DNA from: Angustibacter sp. Root456
Lineage (GTDB): Bacteria > Actinomycetota > Actinomycetes > Actinomycetales > Angustibacteraceae
Length of the DNA: 64,000 nucleotides
NCBI RefSeq assembly: GCF_001426435.1
Contig: NZ_LMER01000001.1
Coordinates: forward strand, 446,079 to 510,078
Direction: 5' to 3'
The notes under the pieces were generated by a model. It did no database searches. It saw nothing but the letters and a program-made list of their open reading frames with translations, and had not been told where the DNA came from. This document shows positions 1 to 7,581 of this stretch, one piece after another; the first letter of the stretch is position 1; each line of letters begins with the position of its first letter. The translations under genes were made by a program, and so were the position numbers.

Positions 1-5
1 GGGCG

Positions 6-185
6 TCAGCCGGCGAGAAGGCGCAGCCGCAGCTGGACCTGCTCGACCTGACGACGGGCCCGGTTCGCGTGCCGGCGGGCGCGAGCCAGCCGGACGACGT
101 ACTGGGCCAGACGCTGACGCTCTGCGTCGGCGAGCCGCTGGTTGAGATGGGCTCGGGCCAGGTCTTCGTGCATGAGCTGTTGCAT
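6..185 (-). CDS. Small basic actinobacterial protein, 59 aa
   Basis: Short Arg/Ala/Leu-rich protein starting MQQLMHEDLARAH, predicted to be one or two amphipathic helices with no membrane segment and no cysteine. I chose the ATG at 185 because GAGGAG lies 7 nt upstream. The same frame stays open further upstream, but nothing there looks coding. It lies 98 nt downstream of whiB7 on the same strand, so it may be transcribed with it. Small proteins of this composition are common in actinobacteria. I know no function for it and infer none. Confidence 0.7.
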   Translation of the reverse strand: MQQLMHEDLARAHLNQRLADAERQRLAQYVVRLARARRHANRARRQVEQVQLRLRLLAG

Positions 186-283
186 GTGAGTACTCCTCAG
201 AGTGGGTCTGGTGTCTCGCTCACCGTGCGAGTCGGTCGGCGCGGTGATGACGGAAGTGACGTCGAAGGTGTGGGCGGCGAAGA

Positions 284-694
284 TCATGCGGCGACCTCGC
301 ACTTGCGGGGGCGGCCACGCGGACGCTTGCGCGCCACGATGGCTCCCTGGACGAGCAGCTGACCGCCCCAGACACCCCACGGCTCACGACGCTCGAGAGC
401 GCCGTCGAGGCAGGCGGTGCGGACAGGGCAGTCGCCGCAGAGCGACTTGGCGAGCTCGACGTCCGCCGGGAGCTCGGCGAACCACAGCTCCGCGTCGTGG
501 GCACGACACGGGATGGTCGCCGAATCTGCACGGGCGTCGAGGGTGGGCTCGAGCAGTGCCGTGAGCTGCAACGGTGTCACCTCCATCTGGTGTTGGGGGG
601 TCTGGACGGCCTGGCGGGGTGTCGCCTGGGCCGGGACGGGGAGCCGGAGCTCTCCGTGCGTGTGGAGCGGTCGCTCCGGAGCGAGGGTGCTCAT
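284..694 (-). CDS. whiB7: WhiB7-type Fe-S transcriptional regulator
   Basis: WhiB-family protein of 136 aa. The four cluster cysteines are C63, C86, C89 and C95 (pattern C...CxxCx5C). They are followed by the GVWGG turn (107-111) and a C-terminal AT-hook RGRPRK (126-131), which separates WhiB7 from other WhiB proteins. In mycobacteria and Streptomyces, WhiB7 binds sigma-A region 4 and AT-rich DNA just upstream of -35 elements and activates intrinsic antibiotic-resistance genes, including itself. The ATG at 694 has only a weak AGGA upstream; an internal Met at residue 37 is an alternative start. The 5' leader carries a promoter with an AT-rich box, a leader ORF and a terminator, matching known whiB7 attenuation. 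The neighbour uvrD2 is the same as in M. tuberculosis. Confidence 0.93.
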   Translation of the reverse strand: MSTLAPERPLHTHGELRLPVPAQATPRQAVQTPQHQMEVTPLQLTALLEPTLDARADSATIPCRAHDAELWFAELPADVELAKSLCGDCPVRTACLDGALERREPWGVWGGQLLVQGAIVARKRPRGRPRKCEVAA

Positions 695-770
695 GAGTGG
701 TAGTCGTCCTGCCTGTGGTCGTGAGTGGTGCGTGCTGACTGGTGAAGCAAGCGGATCGTTGGCGGAACAC

Positions 771-809
771 AAAAAGGCCGCGGATCCCGGTGGTCGGGTT
801 CCGCGGCCT
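771..809 (-). terminator. Intrinsic terminator/attenuator in the whiB7 leader
   Basis: On the minus strand the perfect arms AGGCCGCGGA (809-800) and TCCGCGGCCT (784-775) enclose a loop that itself has CCCG/CGGG pairing. The 3' arm runs directly into TTTTT (775-771). It sits between the leader ORF stop (832) and whiB7 (694), so it would end transcription before whiB7 unless it is prevented from forming. Upstream, CCGGTC/GACCGG pairing spans the leader ORF stop codon and could form a competing stem. Confidence 0.85.
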
Positions 810-831
810 GAAGAGCGCCGGTCAGCTGGTG

Positions 832-1056
832 CTAGACCGGTGGACTCCAGATCGTGGTACCCGAGGGGCCGCCCTTGCGGGTGCGCGGCGCCACGTCGAC
901 ACCGATGGCGTCAACGAGACCGGCGAAGGACAGACCGGTCCCCTGGTACGTGGCGCTGATGTCCGCAGAGACCACCCCGGAACGCCGAGAGGCGTGCGGA
1001 CGCGACAGCGCGCTGCAGGTCTCGATGACCTCCAGCTGGATGCTCATGCTCTCCAT
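832..1056 (-). CDS. Leader ORF (74 aa) upstream of whiB7
   Basis: An ORF with a strong ribosome binding site: GGAGG lies 8 nt before the ATG at 1056. A second in-frame ATG lies at 1047 and an upstream one at 1092. The product begins MESMSIQLEVIETC and ends IWSPPV. I do not recognise it as a named family. It begins about 55 nt after the predicted transcription start and ends 22 nt before the attenuator hairpin. That is the position expected for a leader whose translation senses ribosome inhibition. The terminal Pro-Pro could slow ribosomes. Whether the peptide has its own role cannot be told from the sequence. Confidence 0.65.
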   Translation of the reverse strand: MESMSIQLEVIETCSALSRPHASRRSGVVSADISATYQGTGLSFAGLVDAIGVDVAPRTRKGGPSGTTIWSPPV

Positions 1057-1118
1057 CGTGTCCACCTCCGTCTCTTGGCTCGGGGCGCCCATGCGGGCGC
1101 GTCGGTTGCGTGCGTATG

Positions 1119-1158
1119 AGAGTAGGGCACCCCCGGGGGTGCGACAACGTATTTATTT
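1119..1158 (-). promoter_or_regulatory. whiB7 promoter with AT-rich WhiB7 box
   Basis: On the minus strand an isolated AT-rich tract AAATAAATA (1158-1150) precedes TTGTCG (-35, 1147-1142), a 17-nt spacer and TACTCT (-10, 1124-1119). The tract lies 2 nt upstream of the -35. In this GC-rich region a run of nine A/T bases is conspicuous. The arrangement is the one described for WhiB7-dependent, sigma-A-type promoters and implies autoactivation. Confidence 0.8.
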
Positions 1159-1325
1159 CCGCGAGTTCTGATCCGTTGCTGATCCGTGATGCGGAGGGGA
1201 CGCGCCGAGGCCGACCCCGCGCGCTCGGTGAGGCCGAAAGCCGCCGTCAAACCGTTGCGGCACAAGGGGTCGCGTCGAACACGGCATCCGATCTCGACGC
1301 TCGGTCACCGGCCGGTCCGGCCTAC

Positions 1326-1349
1326 CACCCGGGTGGGCTCACCCGGGTG
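1326..1349 (-). terminator. Hairpin downstream of uvrD2
   Basis: Two copies of the self-complementary CACCCGGGTG (1326-1335 and 1340-1349) are separated by GGCT and can form a 10-bp stem. The position, 29 nt past the uvrD2 stop, fits a terminator, although there is no U-tract. Apart from this hairpin and the whiB7 promoter, the gap 1057-1377 shows nothing I can interpret. Confidence 0.45.
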
Positions 1350-1377
1350 CGTGGCCGGCTCGTCGGGAGGGGTGGGT

Positions 1378-3537
1378 CTACGGCGCGTCGGAGGCGTCTG
1401 CACCGGTGCTGGCGGCGACGGTCGTCGGGTCGGCGCCGGCGAGGACGGCGAGCACCTGCTCGCCGTAGCGCTCGCGCTTGGTGGCGCCGATGCCGGGGAT
1501 CTGGGCCAGACCGGAGACGTCGTCGGGCTGGTTCTCGGCGAGGGCGACGAGAGTCGCGTCGGTGAACACGACGTACGCCGGCACGCTGGCCGCCGTCGCG
1601 ACGGCCGAGCGCCAGGTGCGCAGCGCCTCGAAGGTCGTCTCGTCGTACGTCGCAGGGCAGTCATCGCACCGGCCGACCTTGCGTTCGCTGCCGGTCATCA
1701 GCGGCGCGCCGCACGTGCGGCACTTGGCGGGCGTCCGCGAGCGCTTGCCGCGGCTCGATCCACCGCGCCCGGACGAGGCCACTCCCCCGCCCGATGACGC
1801 ATCGTCCGCGGGTCGCAGCCCGTCGAGGAACCGCGATGGCTGCCGCGACGCCCGACCCCCCGGCGTGCGGGCCCGGGCCCACGACACGTGCAGGTGCTCT
1901 CGGGTCCGCGTGATGCCGACGTACAGCAGGCGGCGCTCCTCCTCGACCGCCTCCGGCCCGTCGGCCATCGAGATGGGCATCAGCCCCTCGGACACTCCGG
2001 CGAGGAACACGGCGTCCCACTCCAGGCCCTTGGCGGAGTGCAGCGAGGCCAGCGTGACGCCCTCGACCGTCGGCGCGTGCTGGGCGGCCGAGCGCTCGTC
2101 GAGCTCGGCGACCAGGTCGGCGAGCGTCGCGCCGGGCCGCTTGGCGGCCACCTCGTCGGCCAGGCCAGCGAGCGCCTGCAAGGACTCCCAGCGCTCGCGC
2201 ACCGCCCCGCTCTGGCTCGGCGGCTGCGCCGACCACCCACCGCTCACCAGCACGTCGCGGGCGGCCTCGCCGAGCGGCGTCTCGGCGTCACCCGCACGAG
2301 CCGCACCGCGCAGCAGCATGACGGCCTCACGCACCTCGCGGCGGCTGAAGAACCGCTCTCCGCCGCGCAGCACGTAGGCGATCCCCGCCTCGGCCAGCGC
2401 CTGCTCGAGCGACTGAGACTGCGCGTTGGTGCGGAACAGCACCGCCACCTCGCTGGGCCGGGTGCCCTGAGCCACCAGGTCGCCGATGCGCCGTGCGATG
2501 CCCGCAGCCTCGGCCACGTCGTCGTCGTACCCGGTGAACGTCGGCTCCGGCCCGGCCGCCCGCTGCGCGACGAGCTCGACCCGCGCCCGCCGCTGCGCCA
2601 CCGGCACGCGGTCGAGCAGGAGGTTGGCCAGCCGGACGACCTGCGGCGTCGAGCGGTAGTCGCGCACCAGCCGCACGACCTTGGCGCCCTCGTGGCGGCG
2701 CGGGAAGTCGAGCAGGTACTTCGGGCTCGCACCGGTGAAGGAGTAGATGGTCTGGCTCGCGTCACCCACGACGCAGACGTCCTGCCGGCCGCCGAGCCAC
2801 AGGTCGAGCAGCCGCTGCTGCAGCGGGCTGACGTCCTGGTACTCGTCGACGACGAAGTGCCGGTACTGGCGCCGGACCGCCTCGGCGACCTGCGGATGGT
2901 CTTGCAGCACCCCGGCCGTGACGAGCAGCACGTCCTCGAAGTCGATGACCCCGCGCTCGCCCTTGACCTCCTCGTACAGCGCGAGCACCCGGGCCATCGC
3001 GGTGGCGTCGAGCCCGGCCGGGTCGCGACCGGCGCGCCTCGCGGCTGCAGCGTAGGTCTCCGGCGTCAGCAGGCTGACCTTGGCCCACTCGACCTCGGCG
3101 GCGAGGTCGCGCACGGCGGTGCGGTCGAGCTGCAGCCGCAGCCGCGAGCCGGCCTCGGCGACCAGGCCGGCCTTGTGCGGCATCACCTCGGGCGCGGCCC
3201 CCCCGATCACCTGCGGCCAGAAGTAGTGCAGCTGGCGCAGCGCGGCCGCGTGGAAGGTGCGCGCCTGGACGCCGGCGACCCCGAGGTCGCGCAGCCGCGA
3301 ACGCATCTCGCCCGCGGCGCGCGCGGTGAACGTCACGGCGAGCACCTGCTGCGGGGTCATCACGCCCGCGTGCACGCCGTAGGCGATGCGGTGCGTGATC
3401 GCGCGCGTCTTGCCCGTGCCCGCGCCCGCGAGCACGCACAGCGGCCCCGCCAGGGACGTCGCGACCTCGCGCTGCTCGGGGTCGAGGGCGTCGAGCACGG
3501 CGTCGGCGGAGGCGCGCAGGGCGGTCGGCTGGGTCAT
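1378..3537 (-). CDS. uvrD2: ATP-dependent 3'-5' DNA helicase UvrD2
   Basis: Superfamily 1A helicase of 719 aa. Walker A GAGTGKT is at 38-44, motif II VVDEYQD near 229-235, and HSAKGLEWD in the last third. The C-terminus has the hallmark of UvrD2: a tetracysteine CxxC...CxxC module (about 606-628) followed by an HRDC domain. UvrD2 unwinds DNA in repair and is essential in mycobacteria. The ATG at 3537 (MTQPTAL) is preferred over the Met six codons upstream because GAGGA lies about 9 nt before it. It is divergent from mrx1, as in M. tuberculosis. Confidence 0.93.
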   Translation of the reverse strand: MTQPTALRASADAVLDALDPEQREVATSLAGPLCVLAGAGTGKTRAITHRIAYGVHAGVMTPQQVLAVTFTARAAGEMRSRLRDLGVAGVQARTFHAAALRQLHYFWPQVIGGAAPEVMPHKAGLVAEAGSRLRLQLDRTAVRDLAAEVEWAKVSLLTPETYAAAARRAGRDPAGLDATAMARVLALYEEVKGERGVIDFEDVLLVTAGVLQDHPQVAEAVRRQYRHFVVDEYQDVSPLQQRLLDLWLGGRQDVCVVGDASQTIYSFTGASPKYLLDFPRRHEGAKVVRLVRDYRSTPQVVRLANLLLDRVPVAQRRARVELVAQRAAGPEPTFTGYDDDVAEAAGIARRIGDLVAQGTRPSEVAVLFRTNAQSQSLEQALAEAGIAYVLRGGERFFSRREVREAVMLLRGAARAGDAETPLGEAARDVLVSGGWSAQPPSQSGAVRERWESLQALAGLADEVAAKRPGATLADLVAELDERSAAQHAPTVEGVTLASLHSAKGLEWDAVFLAGVSEGLMPISMADGPEAVEEERRLLYVGITRTREHLHVSWARARTPGGRASRQPSRFLDGLRPADDASSGGGVASSGRGGSSRGKRSRTPAKCRTCGAPLMTGSERKVGRCDDCPATYDETTFEALRTWRSAVATAASVPAYVVFTDATLVALAENQPDDVSGLAQIPGIGATKRERYGEQVLAVLAGADPTTVAASTGADASDAP

Positions 3538-3662
3538 CGCGCACCATCCTCGCACCGGCCGCCGACACCGCGAGGACGTCGTCCACAGCGGTGCGGGAAG
3601 ATCGGCGCATCCGGTGCCGTTGACGCCGTTGAACGTTCAGCCAACCTCACCCCGGGAGCAGC

Positions 3663-3932
3663 ATGTCCGCCACGACGCCACCGCCCGCCGACACCATCAC
3701 GATGTTCTCCACGACGTGGTGCGGGTACTGCCGCCGCCTGAAGACGCTGCTCGACCGCGAGGGCATCGGCTACACCGAGGTCAACATCGAGACCGACCCC
3801 GAGTCGGCGACGTTCGTCGAGCAGGCCAACGGCGGTAACCAGACCGTGCCCACGGTGCTCTTCCCCGACGGCACGGTCGCCACGAACCCCTCGCTCGACG
3901 AGGTCAAGGCCCGGCTCGGGGCCGCGGCCTGA
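3663..3932 (+). CDS. mrx1: Mycoredoxin (glutaredoxin-like)
   Basis: Thioredoxin-fold protein of 89 aa with active site WCGYC (C20, C23), the cis-proline motif TVPTV and a C-terminal helix. Mycoredoxin-1 reduces protein-mycothiol mixed disulfides using mycothiol, so it implies mycothiol metabolism in this organism. The ATG at 3663 has GGGAG 5 nt upstream. Divergent pairing with uvrD2 is a conserved actinobacterial arrangement. Confidence 0.92.
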   Translation: MSATTPPPADTITMFSTTWCGYCRRLKTLLDREGIGYTEVNIETDPESATFVEQANGGNQTVPTVLFPDGTVATNPSLDEVKARLGAAA

Positions 3933-3988
3933 GGCCCCTCACCCCGCAGGCGCTGGCCGCCGCCGTCGCCGAGCACGCCAGCACATTC

Positions 3989-4588
3989 GTGCCGGCCGCT
4001 CGCGACGGCGGTTTCGGCGTCCGGGTGGGCGTCGACGGCTGCGTGCCGGACGACGGCGCCGCACTGGCCGACGCCGTCGCCGACCACCTGCTCGGCCGCG
4101 GGCTCACGGCGACTCGGGTGCACCAGCGCGACTTCTGCCTGCCCCGCTCACAGCGCCTGGAGCACGGCCCGCGCGACCCCGACGCGCTCTACGACCACTG
4201 GTACGACGACGCAGCCCTGCGCCGTGAGGTGCTCGACCGCATCGGCCCCGACGGCGACGACCCCGACGGGCCCAGCTGGCTGCCGACGCTGCGCGATCCG
4301 GTGACCGACCGCTCCACGCGGGCCCCGCGCCGGGCGGCGGTGCCCGGCACCGTCGTGGTCGTCGACGGACGTTTCCTGCTGCGCTGGGAGCTCGCCGACG
4401 CGTTCGACGTCAGCGTGCACCTCGCGACGTCCGCCGCCGCCCAGGAGCGCCGGCTCGAGCCGGACGAGCGCCCGCGGGCCGTACCCGCCTGGGCGCGCTA
4501 CCTCGACGAGACCGACCCGGCGGCCCGGGCGAGCTTCGTCGTCCGCTTCGACCACCCGGCGCGCCCCGCCCTGCAACGCGCCCCCTGA
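3989..4588 (+). CDS. Uridine kinase-like protein with a degenerate P-loop
   Basis: The chain follows actinobacterial uridine/cytidine kinase-like proteins. It has an N-terminal VRVGVDG strand, then RVHQRDFCLPRS, ALYDHWYDDAALR, a TVVVVDGRFLLR strand and a C-terminal LDETDPAARASFVVR helix. Where homologues carry the Walker A GxxGxGKT, this protein reads GVDGCVPDDGAALA, so the phosphate-binding Lys and Thr are absent. It may be a non-catalytic paralogue. The start is uncertain: GTG at 3989 gives 199 aa, but the frame stays open and coding-like back to the mrx1 stop. It is probably cotranscribed with mrx1. Confidence 0.7.
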   Translation: MPAARDGGFGVRVGVDGCVPDDGAALADAVADHLLGRGLTATRVHQRDFCLPRSQRLEHGPRDPDALYDHWYDDAALRREVLDRIGPDGDDPDGPSWLPTLRDPVTDRSTRAPRRAAVPGTVVVVDGRFLLRWELADAFDVSVHLATSAAAQERRLEPDERPRAVPAWARYLDETDPAARASFVVRFDHPARPALQRAP

Positions 4589-4601
4589 CCCCCGCCCTTC
4601 T

Positions 4602-4665
4602 GGCAAATTCCCCGGAACTTGTACGTCTCGCGCAGCCCAGTCGTACAAATTCCGGGGGATTTGCC
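4602..4665. repeat. 24-bp inverted repeat between convergent genes
   Basis: The arms at 4602-4625 and 4642-4665 are complementary at 22 of 24 positions (left arm GGCAAATTCCCCGGAA then cTTGTACG), with a 16-nt loop. It lies exactly between the convergent uridine kinase-like gene and nudC. It could end transcription from both sides, or be a mobile palindromic repeat. The AATT and TTGTAC content stands out from the surrounding GC-rich coding DNA. Confidence 0.8.
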
Positions 4666-4679
4666 GGGTGGGCAGAGAG

Positions 4680-5606
4680 CTAGGACGGCGGCGGGTCGGG
4701 CAGGCGCTCGCCGTACCAGTGCTCGACCAGCGCGCGCGAGATCGACACCCGCGGCGAGAGCCCCACGATTCCGGCGTCGACCGCCTCGCGCAGCTCGGCG
4801 CGCGTGAACCACCGCGCCTCGGCGATCTCGTCGCCGTCCGGCCGGACGTCGGTGCCCAGCGCGTGCGCGGTGAAGCCGAGCATCACCGACGACGGGAACG
4901 GCCACGGCTGACTGCCCCGGTAGGCCACCTCACCGACCGCCAGCCCGACCTCCTCGAGCACCTCGCGGCGCACCGCCGCCTCGAGCGACTCCCCCGGCTC
5001 GACGAACCCCGCGAGCGTGGAGAACCGGCCCGCGGGCCAGTCGACGTGCCGGCCGAGCAGCAGCCGGTCGTCGTCGTCGACGACGGTCATGATCACCGCC
5101 GGGTCGGTGCGCGGCCAGTGCTGGCTGCCGTCCGCGGTGCAGCGCCGCACGTACCCGGCCTCGATCACCTCGGTGGGCGCGCCGCACCGCGGGCAGAACC
5201 GGTGCGCGTCGTGCCAGTTGAGCACCGCGACGGCCTGGACGACGAGCCCGGCGTCCGCCGGGCCGAGGGCCGGTGCGAGGGCACGCAGCCCCTGCCACGA
5301 CGGGTCGTCGTCGGCCGGCGCCTCGTCGACGGCCAGGCCCACCGCGACGCGGGACACGCCGTCCTGCTCACCGAGGAACACGCCCAGCCGGCGCGCATCG
5401 GCTGCCGCGGGCGGCCGCCACCGCAACCGGTCGCCGTCGGCCAGCTGCGCGCGTCCCCTCGACACCTCCAGCACGCGCGTCGCCGGCGCGGCCAGCAGCT
5501 CCGCGAGCAGCGTCGGGCTGCGGCGAGCCGCGGCACGGTCGTCGACGGCGCGGGTGAGCGCCAGCTCGGACAGGTGGAGCGAGCCCTGCTCGCCGGGTGA
5601 ACTCAC
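4680..5606 (-). CDS. nudC: NAD+ diphosphatase / RNA deNADding enzyme NudC
   Basis: Protein of 308 aa with the NudC layout. There is an N-terminal domain, a zinc ribbon with Cys138 and Cys141 (CPRC) and Cys156, the PRTDPAVIM strand, a Nudix box GFVEPGES...REVLEEVG (about 200-222) and the NudC-specific SQPWPFPSS motif. It hydrolyses NADH to NMNH and AMP and removes NAD caps from RNA. The usual fourth zinc cysteine is not obvious. I chose GTG at 5606: TAGCGT (5619-5614) ends 7 nt upstream and there is no Shine-Dalgarno, so the mRNA is probably leaderless. Confidence 0.92.
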   Translation of the reverse strand: MSSPGEQGSLHLSELALTRAVDDRAAARRSPTLLAELLAAPATRVLEVSRGRAQLADGDRLRWRPPAAADARRLGVFLGEQDGVSRVAVGLAVDEAPADDDPSWQGLRALAPALGPADAGLVVQAVAVLNWHDAHRFCPRCGAPTEVIEAGYVRRCTADGSQHWPRTDPAVIMTVVDDDDRLLLGRHVDWPAGRFSTLAGFVEPGESLEAAVRREVLEEVGLAVGEVAYRGSQPWPFPSSVMLGFTAHALGTDVRPDGDEIAEARWFTRAELREAVDAGIVGLSPRVSISRALVEHWYGERLPDPPPS

Positions 5607-5699
5607 GCCCCGCACGCTAGCGAGCGCCGTCGCAGGCAACACGCCGGGCCGCCCCGATCCGGTCGGCCACCGCACGCCCCGCTGGCTTACCGTGATCGC

Positions 5700-6605
5700 G
5701 TGACCCGCACGGACCTGCAGCTCGCTGCCCTCGCCAGCGCCGCCGTGCCCGGGCTCGACCCGGTGTCGGTGGAGCCGCCGCAGGTCGACGGCATGGACTT
5801 CGACGTCGCGATCGTCACCGACGACCAGCAGCGCCGCTGGGTCGTGCGCGCACCCCGCCGCACGGCCGCCGCAGTGGCGCTCGACGTCGAGGCGCGGCTG
5901 CTGCCGCTCCTCGGCCGCTACCTGCCGGTGGCCGTACCTCAGCCGGCCGGTCGCGCCCCGCTGCCGGACGGCGGCGAGTGCCTCGTGCACCCCTACCTGC
6001 CGGGGCGTCCCGTCCGCGCCGACGAGCTGCGCGCCGGCTCGGCCCTCGCCGCGCAGGTCGGCCGCGCCATCGCCGCCCTGCACGAGATCGACCCGCGAGC
6101 GCTCGAGGACGCCGGGCTGCCGACGTACACGGCGCAGGAGTACCGGCTGCGCCGGCTGTCGGACGTCGACCGCGCGGCGCAGACGGGCCACGTGCCGGCG
6201 GCGCTGCTGGCCCGGTGGGAGCACGCGCTCGAGGACGTGTCGCGCTGGCGGTTCGTCCCCACGCCAGTGCACGGCGACCTCGCACCCGAGCACGTGCTGG
6301 TCGACCGCGGCGCCCTGAGCGGCGTGATCGACTGGGGCGAGGCCGCCGTGGCCGACCCCGCCGACGACCTCGCCTGGGTGGCCGTCACCGCGGACGACGA
6401 CGGCCTCGACACGGTGCTCGAGGCCTACGCCATGGGCCGCGGCGAGGCGCCCGACCGGCACCTGCTCGACCGGGCCCGGCTGGCCGGTGAGCTGGCCCTC
6501 GCGCGCTGGCTGCTCAGTGGCGTGGCAGCCGACGACGCCGACGTCGTCGAGCGCGCGAGCCGGCACCTGCTCGAGCTCGCCGAGCACGTCGCGGACGAGG
6601 ACTGA
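5700..6605 (+). CDS. APH/Mph-like phosphotransferase
   Basis: Aminoglycoside/macrolide phosphotransferase-fold kinase, 301 aa. The catalytic loop is VHGDLAPEHVLV and the metal-binding loop VIDWGEAAVADPADDLAW. A VVRAPRR strand provides the nucleotide-binding lobe. The layout is nearest to macrolide 2'-phosphotransferase-like proteins, but many chromosomal homologues phosphorylate unknown small molecules, so resistance should not be assumed. The GTG start is preceded by TACCGT (5688-5693) and a 6-nt gap, which predicts a leaderless mRNA. It is divergent from nudC and 5 nt upstream of the EEP gene. Confidence 0.8.
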   Translation: MTRTDLQLAALASAAVPGLDPVSVEPPQVDGMDFDVAIVTDDQQRRWVVRAPRRTAAAVALDVEARLLPLLGRYLPVAVPQPAGRAPLPDGGECLVHPYLPGRPVRADELRAGSALAAQVGRAIAALHEIDPRALEDAGLPTYTAQEYRLRRLSDVDRAAQTGHVPAALLARWEHALEDVSRWRFVPTPVHGDLAPEHVLVDRGALSGVIDWGEAAVADPADDLAWVAVTADDDGLDTVLEAYAMGRGEAPDRHLLDRARLAGELALARWLLSGVAADDADVVERASRHLLELAEHVADED

Positions 6606-6610
6606 ACCCC

Positions 6611-7462
6611 GTGCGCGTCGCGACGTTCAACCTGTGGTCGGGGCGGTCGCTACCTCCCCGCGACCCCGCAGCCGGCCTCGCCGCACCCGCGGTGGACGGC
6701 GACCGGCTGGCTCGCTCCGTGGCCCGTCTCGTCGACCTCGGCGTTGACGTCCTCGCGGTGCAGGAGGTCGACCACGGCCAGGAGCGCAGCGGTGGCATCG
6801 ACCAGCTCGCGGCCGTGGCCGAGGCGTTCGGGGCGACGCACCACCGTTTCACACCGACGCTGACGGGTGTGCCGGGGCCGGCGTCGGGGTGGCAGGGTCT
6901 GGAGCGCGGACACCCCGATGCTCACACGACGCCGGCCGGCCGACCGGCGTACGGCATCGGGCTGGTGTCCCGGCTGCCCGTGCTGGCCTGGCGCGTCCGA
7001 GCGCTGGCGGGGTCGCGGGCCGTGCTTCCGATGGTGCTGCCGCAGGTGCCCGACGACGGCTCGGTCACGAAGGCGCCGCGCGTGATGTTCGTGCCCGACG
7101 AGCCGCGGGCGGCGCTCGCAGCCGTGGTGCAGGGACCCCGCGGCCCGGTCACCGTCATCTCCACGCACCTGTCGTTCTCGCCGCTGGCGGCACGTCGCCA
7201 GCTGCGCGCGGTGACCCGCTGGGCGCGCTCGCTGCCCGGCCCACGCGTGCTCGCCGGTGACCTGAACCTGCCCGGGCCCGTGCCGGGCTGGCTGACGGGG
7301 TGGACGTCCCTCGCGCGTGCGGCGACCTACCCGGCGCCCGCGCCGCGCCTGCAGCTCGACCACCTGCTCACCGATGCGGCGACGGCGACGGCGGGCTTCA
7401 CGCAGGCGCTGTCGCTCGAGGTCTCCGACCACCTCGCGCTCCTCGCCGACGTCGACCCCTGA
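6611..7462 (+). CDS. Endonuclease/exonuclease/phosphatase (EEP) family protein
   Basis: Protein of 283 aa with the DNase I-like signature: N-terminal VATFNLWSG, catalytic Glu in VQEVDH, ISTHLSF, GDLNLPG, and C-terminal LDHLL plus SDHLALL. These supply the Asn, Glu, His and Asp residues of a metal-dependent phosphodiesterase or phosphatase. There is no signal peptide, so it is probably cytosolic. The substrate (nucleic acid, nucleotide or lipid head group) is not predictable. The GTG start 5 nt after the APH-like gene implies an operon. Confidence 0.8.
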   Translation: MRVATFNLWSGRSLPPRDPAAGLAAPAVDGDRLARSVARLVDLGVDVLAVQEVDHGQERSGGIDQLAAVAEAFGATHHRFTPTLTGVPGPASGWQGLERGHPDAHTTPAGRPAYGIGLVSRLPVLAWRVRALAGSRAVLPMVLPQVPDDGSVTKAPRVMFVPDEPRAALAAVVQGPRGPVTVISTHLSFSPLAARRQLRAVTRWARSLPGPRVLAGDLNLPGPVPGWLTGWTSLARAATYPAPAPRLQLDHLLTDAATATAGFTQALSLEVSDHLALLADVDP

Positions 7463-7474
7463 CGCCTGCCCCTC

Positions 7475-7508
7475 CTTCGCGATCGTGCACGTCGGACCCA
7501 GCGCGAAG
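7475..7508. terminator. Hairpin between convergent EEP gene and terC
   Basis: CTTCGCG (7475-7481) and CGCGAAG (7502-7508) form a 7-bp stem about 15 nt after the EEP stop. The loop carries TGCACG. A dual-use terminator is likely. The rest of 7509-7581 shows no ORF or motif I trust. Confidence 0.45.
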
Positions 7509-7581
7509 CCGTGGCCGCCGTCCGCCATGGCGAACCGCTCGGCGGACGCCGGGATGCGAGGCAGCGCGGTGCTGGCGGCGC

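Noticed and set aside
1888-3741. 617-codon plus-strand reading frame opposite uvrD2
   Set aside because: Antisense shadow that also runs into mrx1; no protein-like motif.
5607-6587. Minus-strand extension of nudC to 635 aa
   Set aside because: The extra 327 residues are the antisense frame of the APH-like gene. Homology begins at the GTG at 5606, which also has a well-placed -10.
5700-6605. Acquired macrolide or aminoglycoside resistance gene
   Set aside because: The kinase fold is clear, but composition and synteny look native and no mobile element is near. The substrate cannot be read from sequence.
7463-7581. Possible small ORF (MADGGHGFALGPTCTIAKEG-type peptide) between the EEP and terC genes
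   Set aside because: No ribosome binding site, and the peptide comes from an inverted repeat. I could not separate it from non-coding palindromic DNA.
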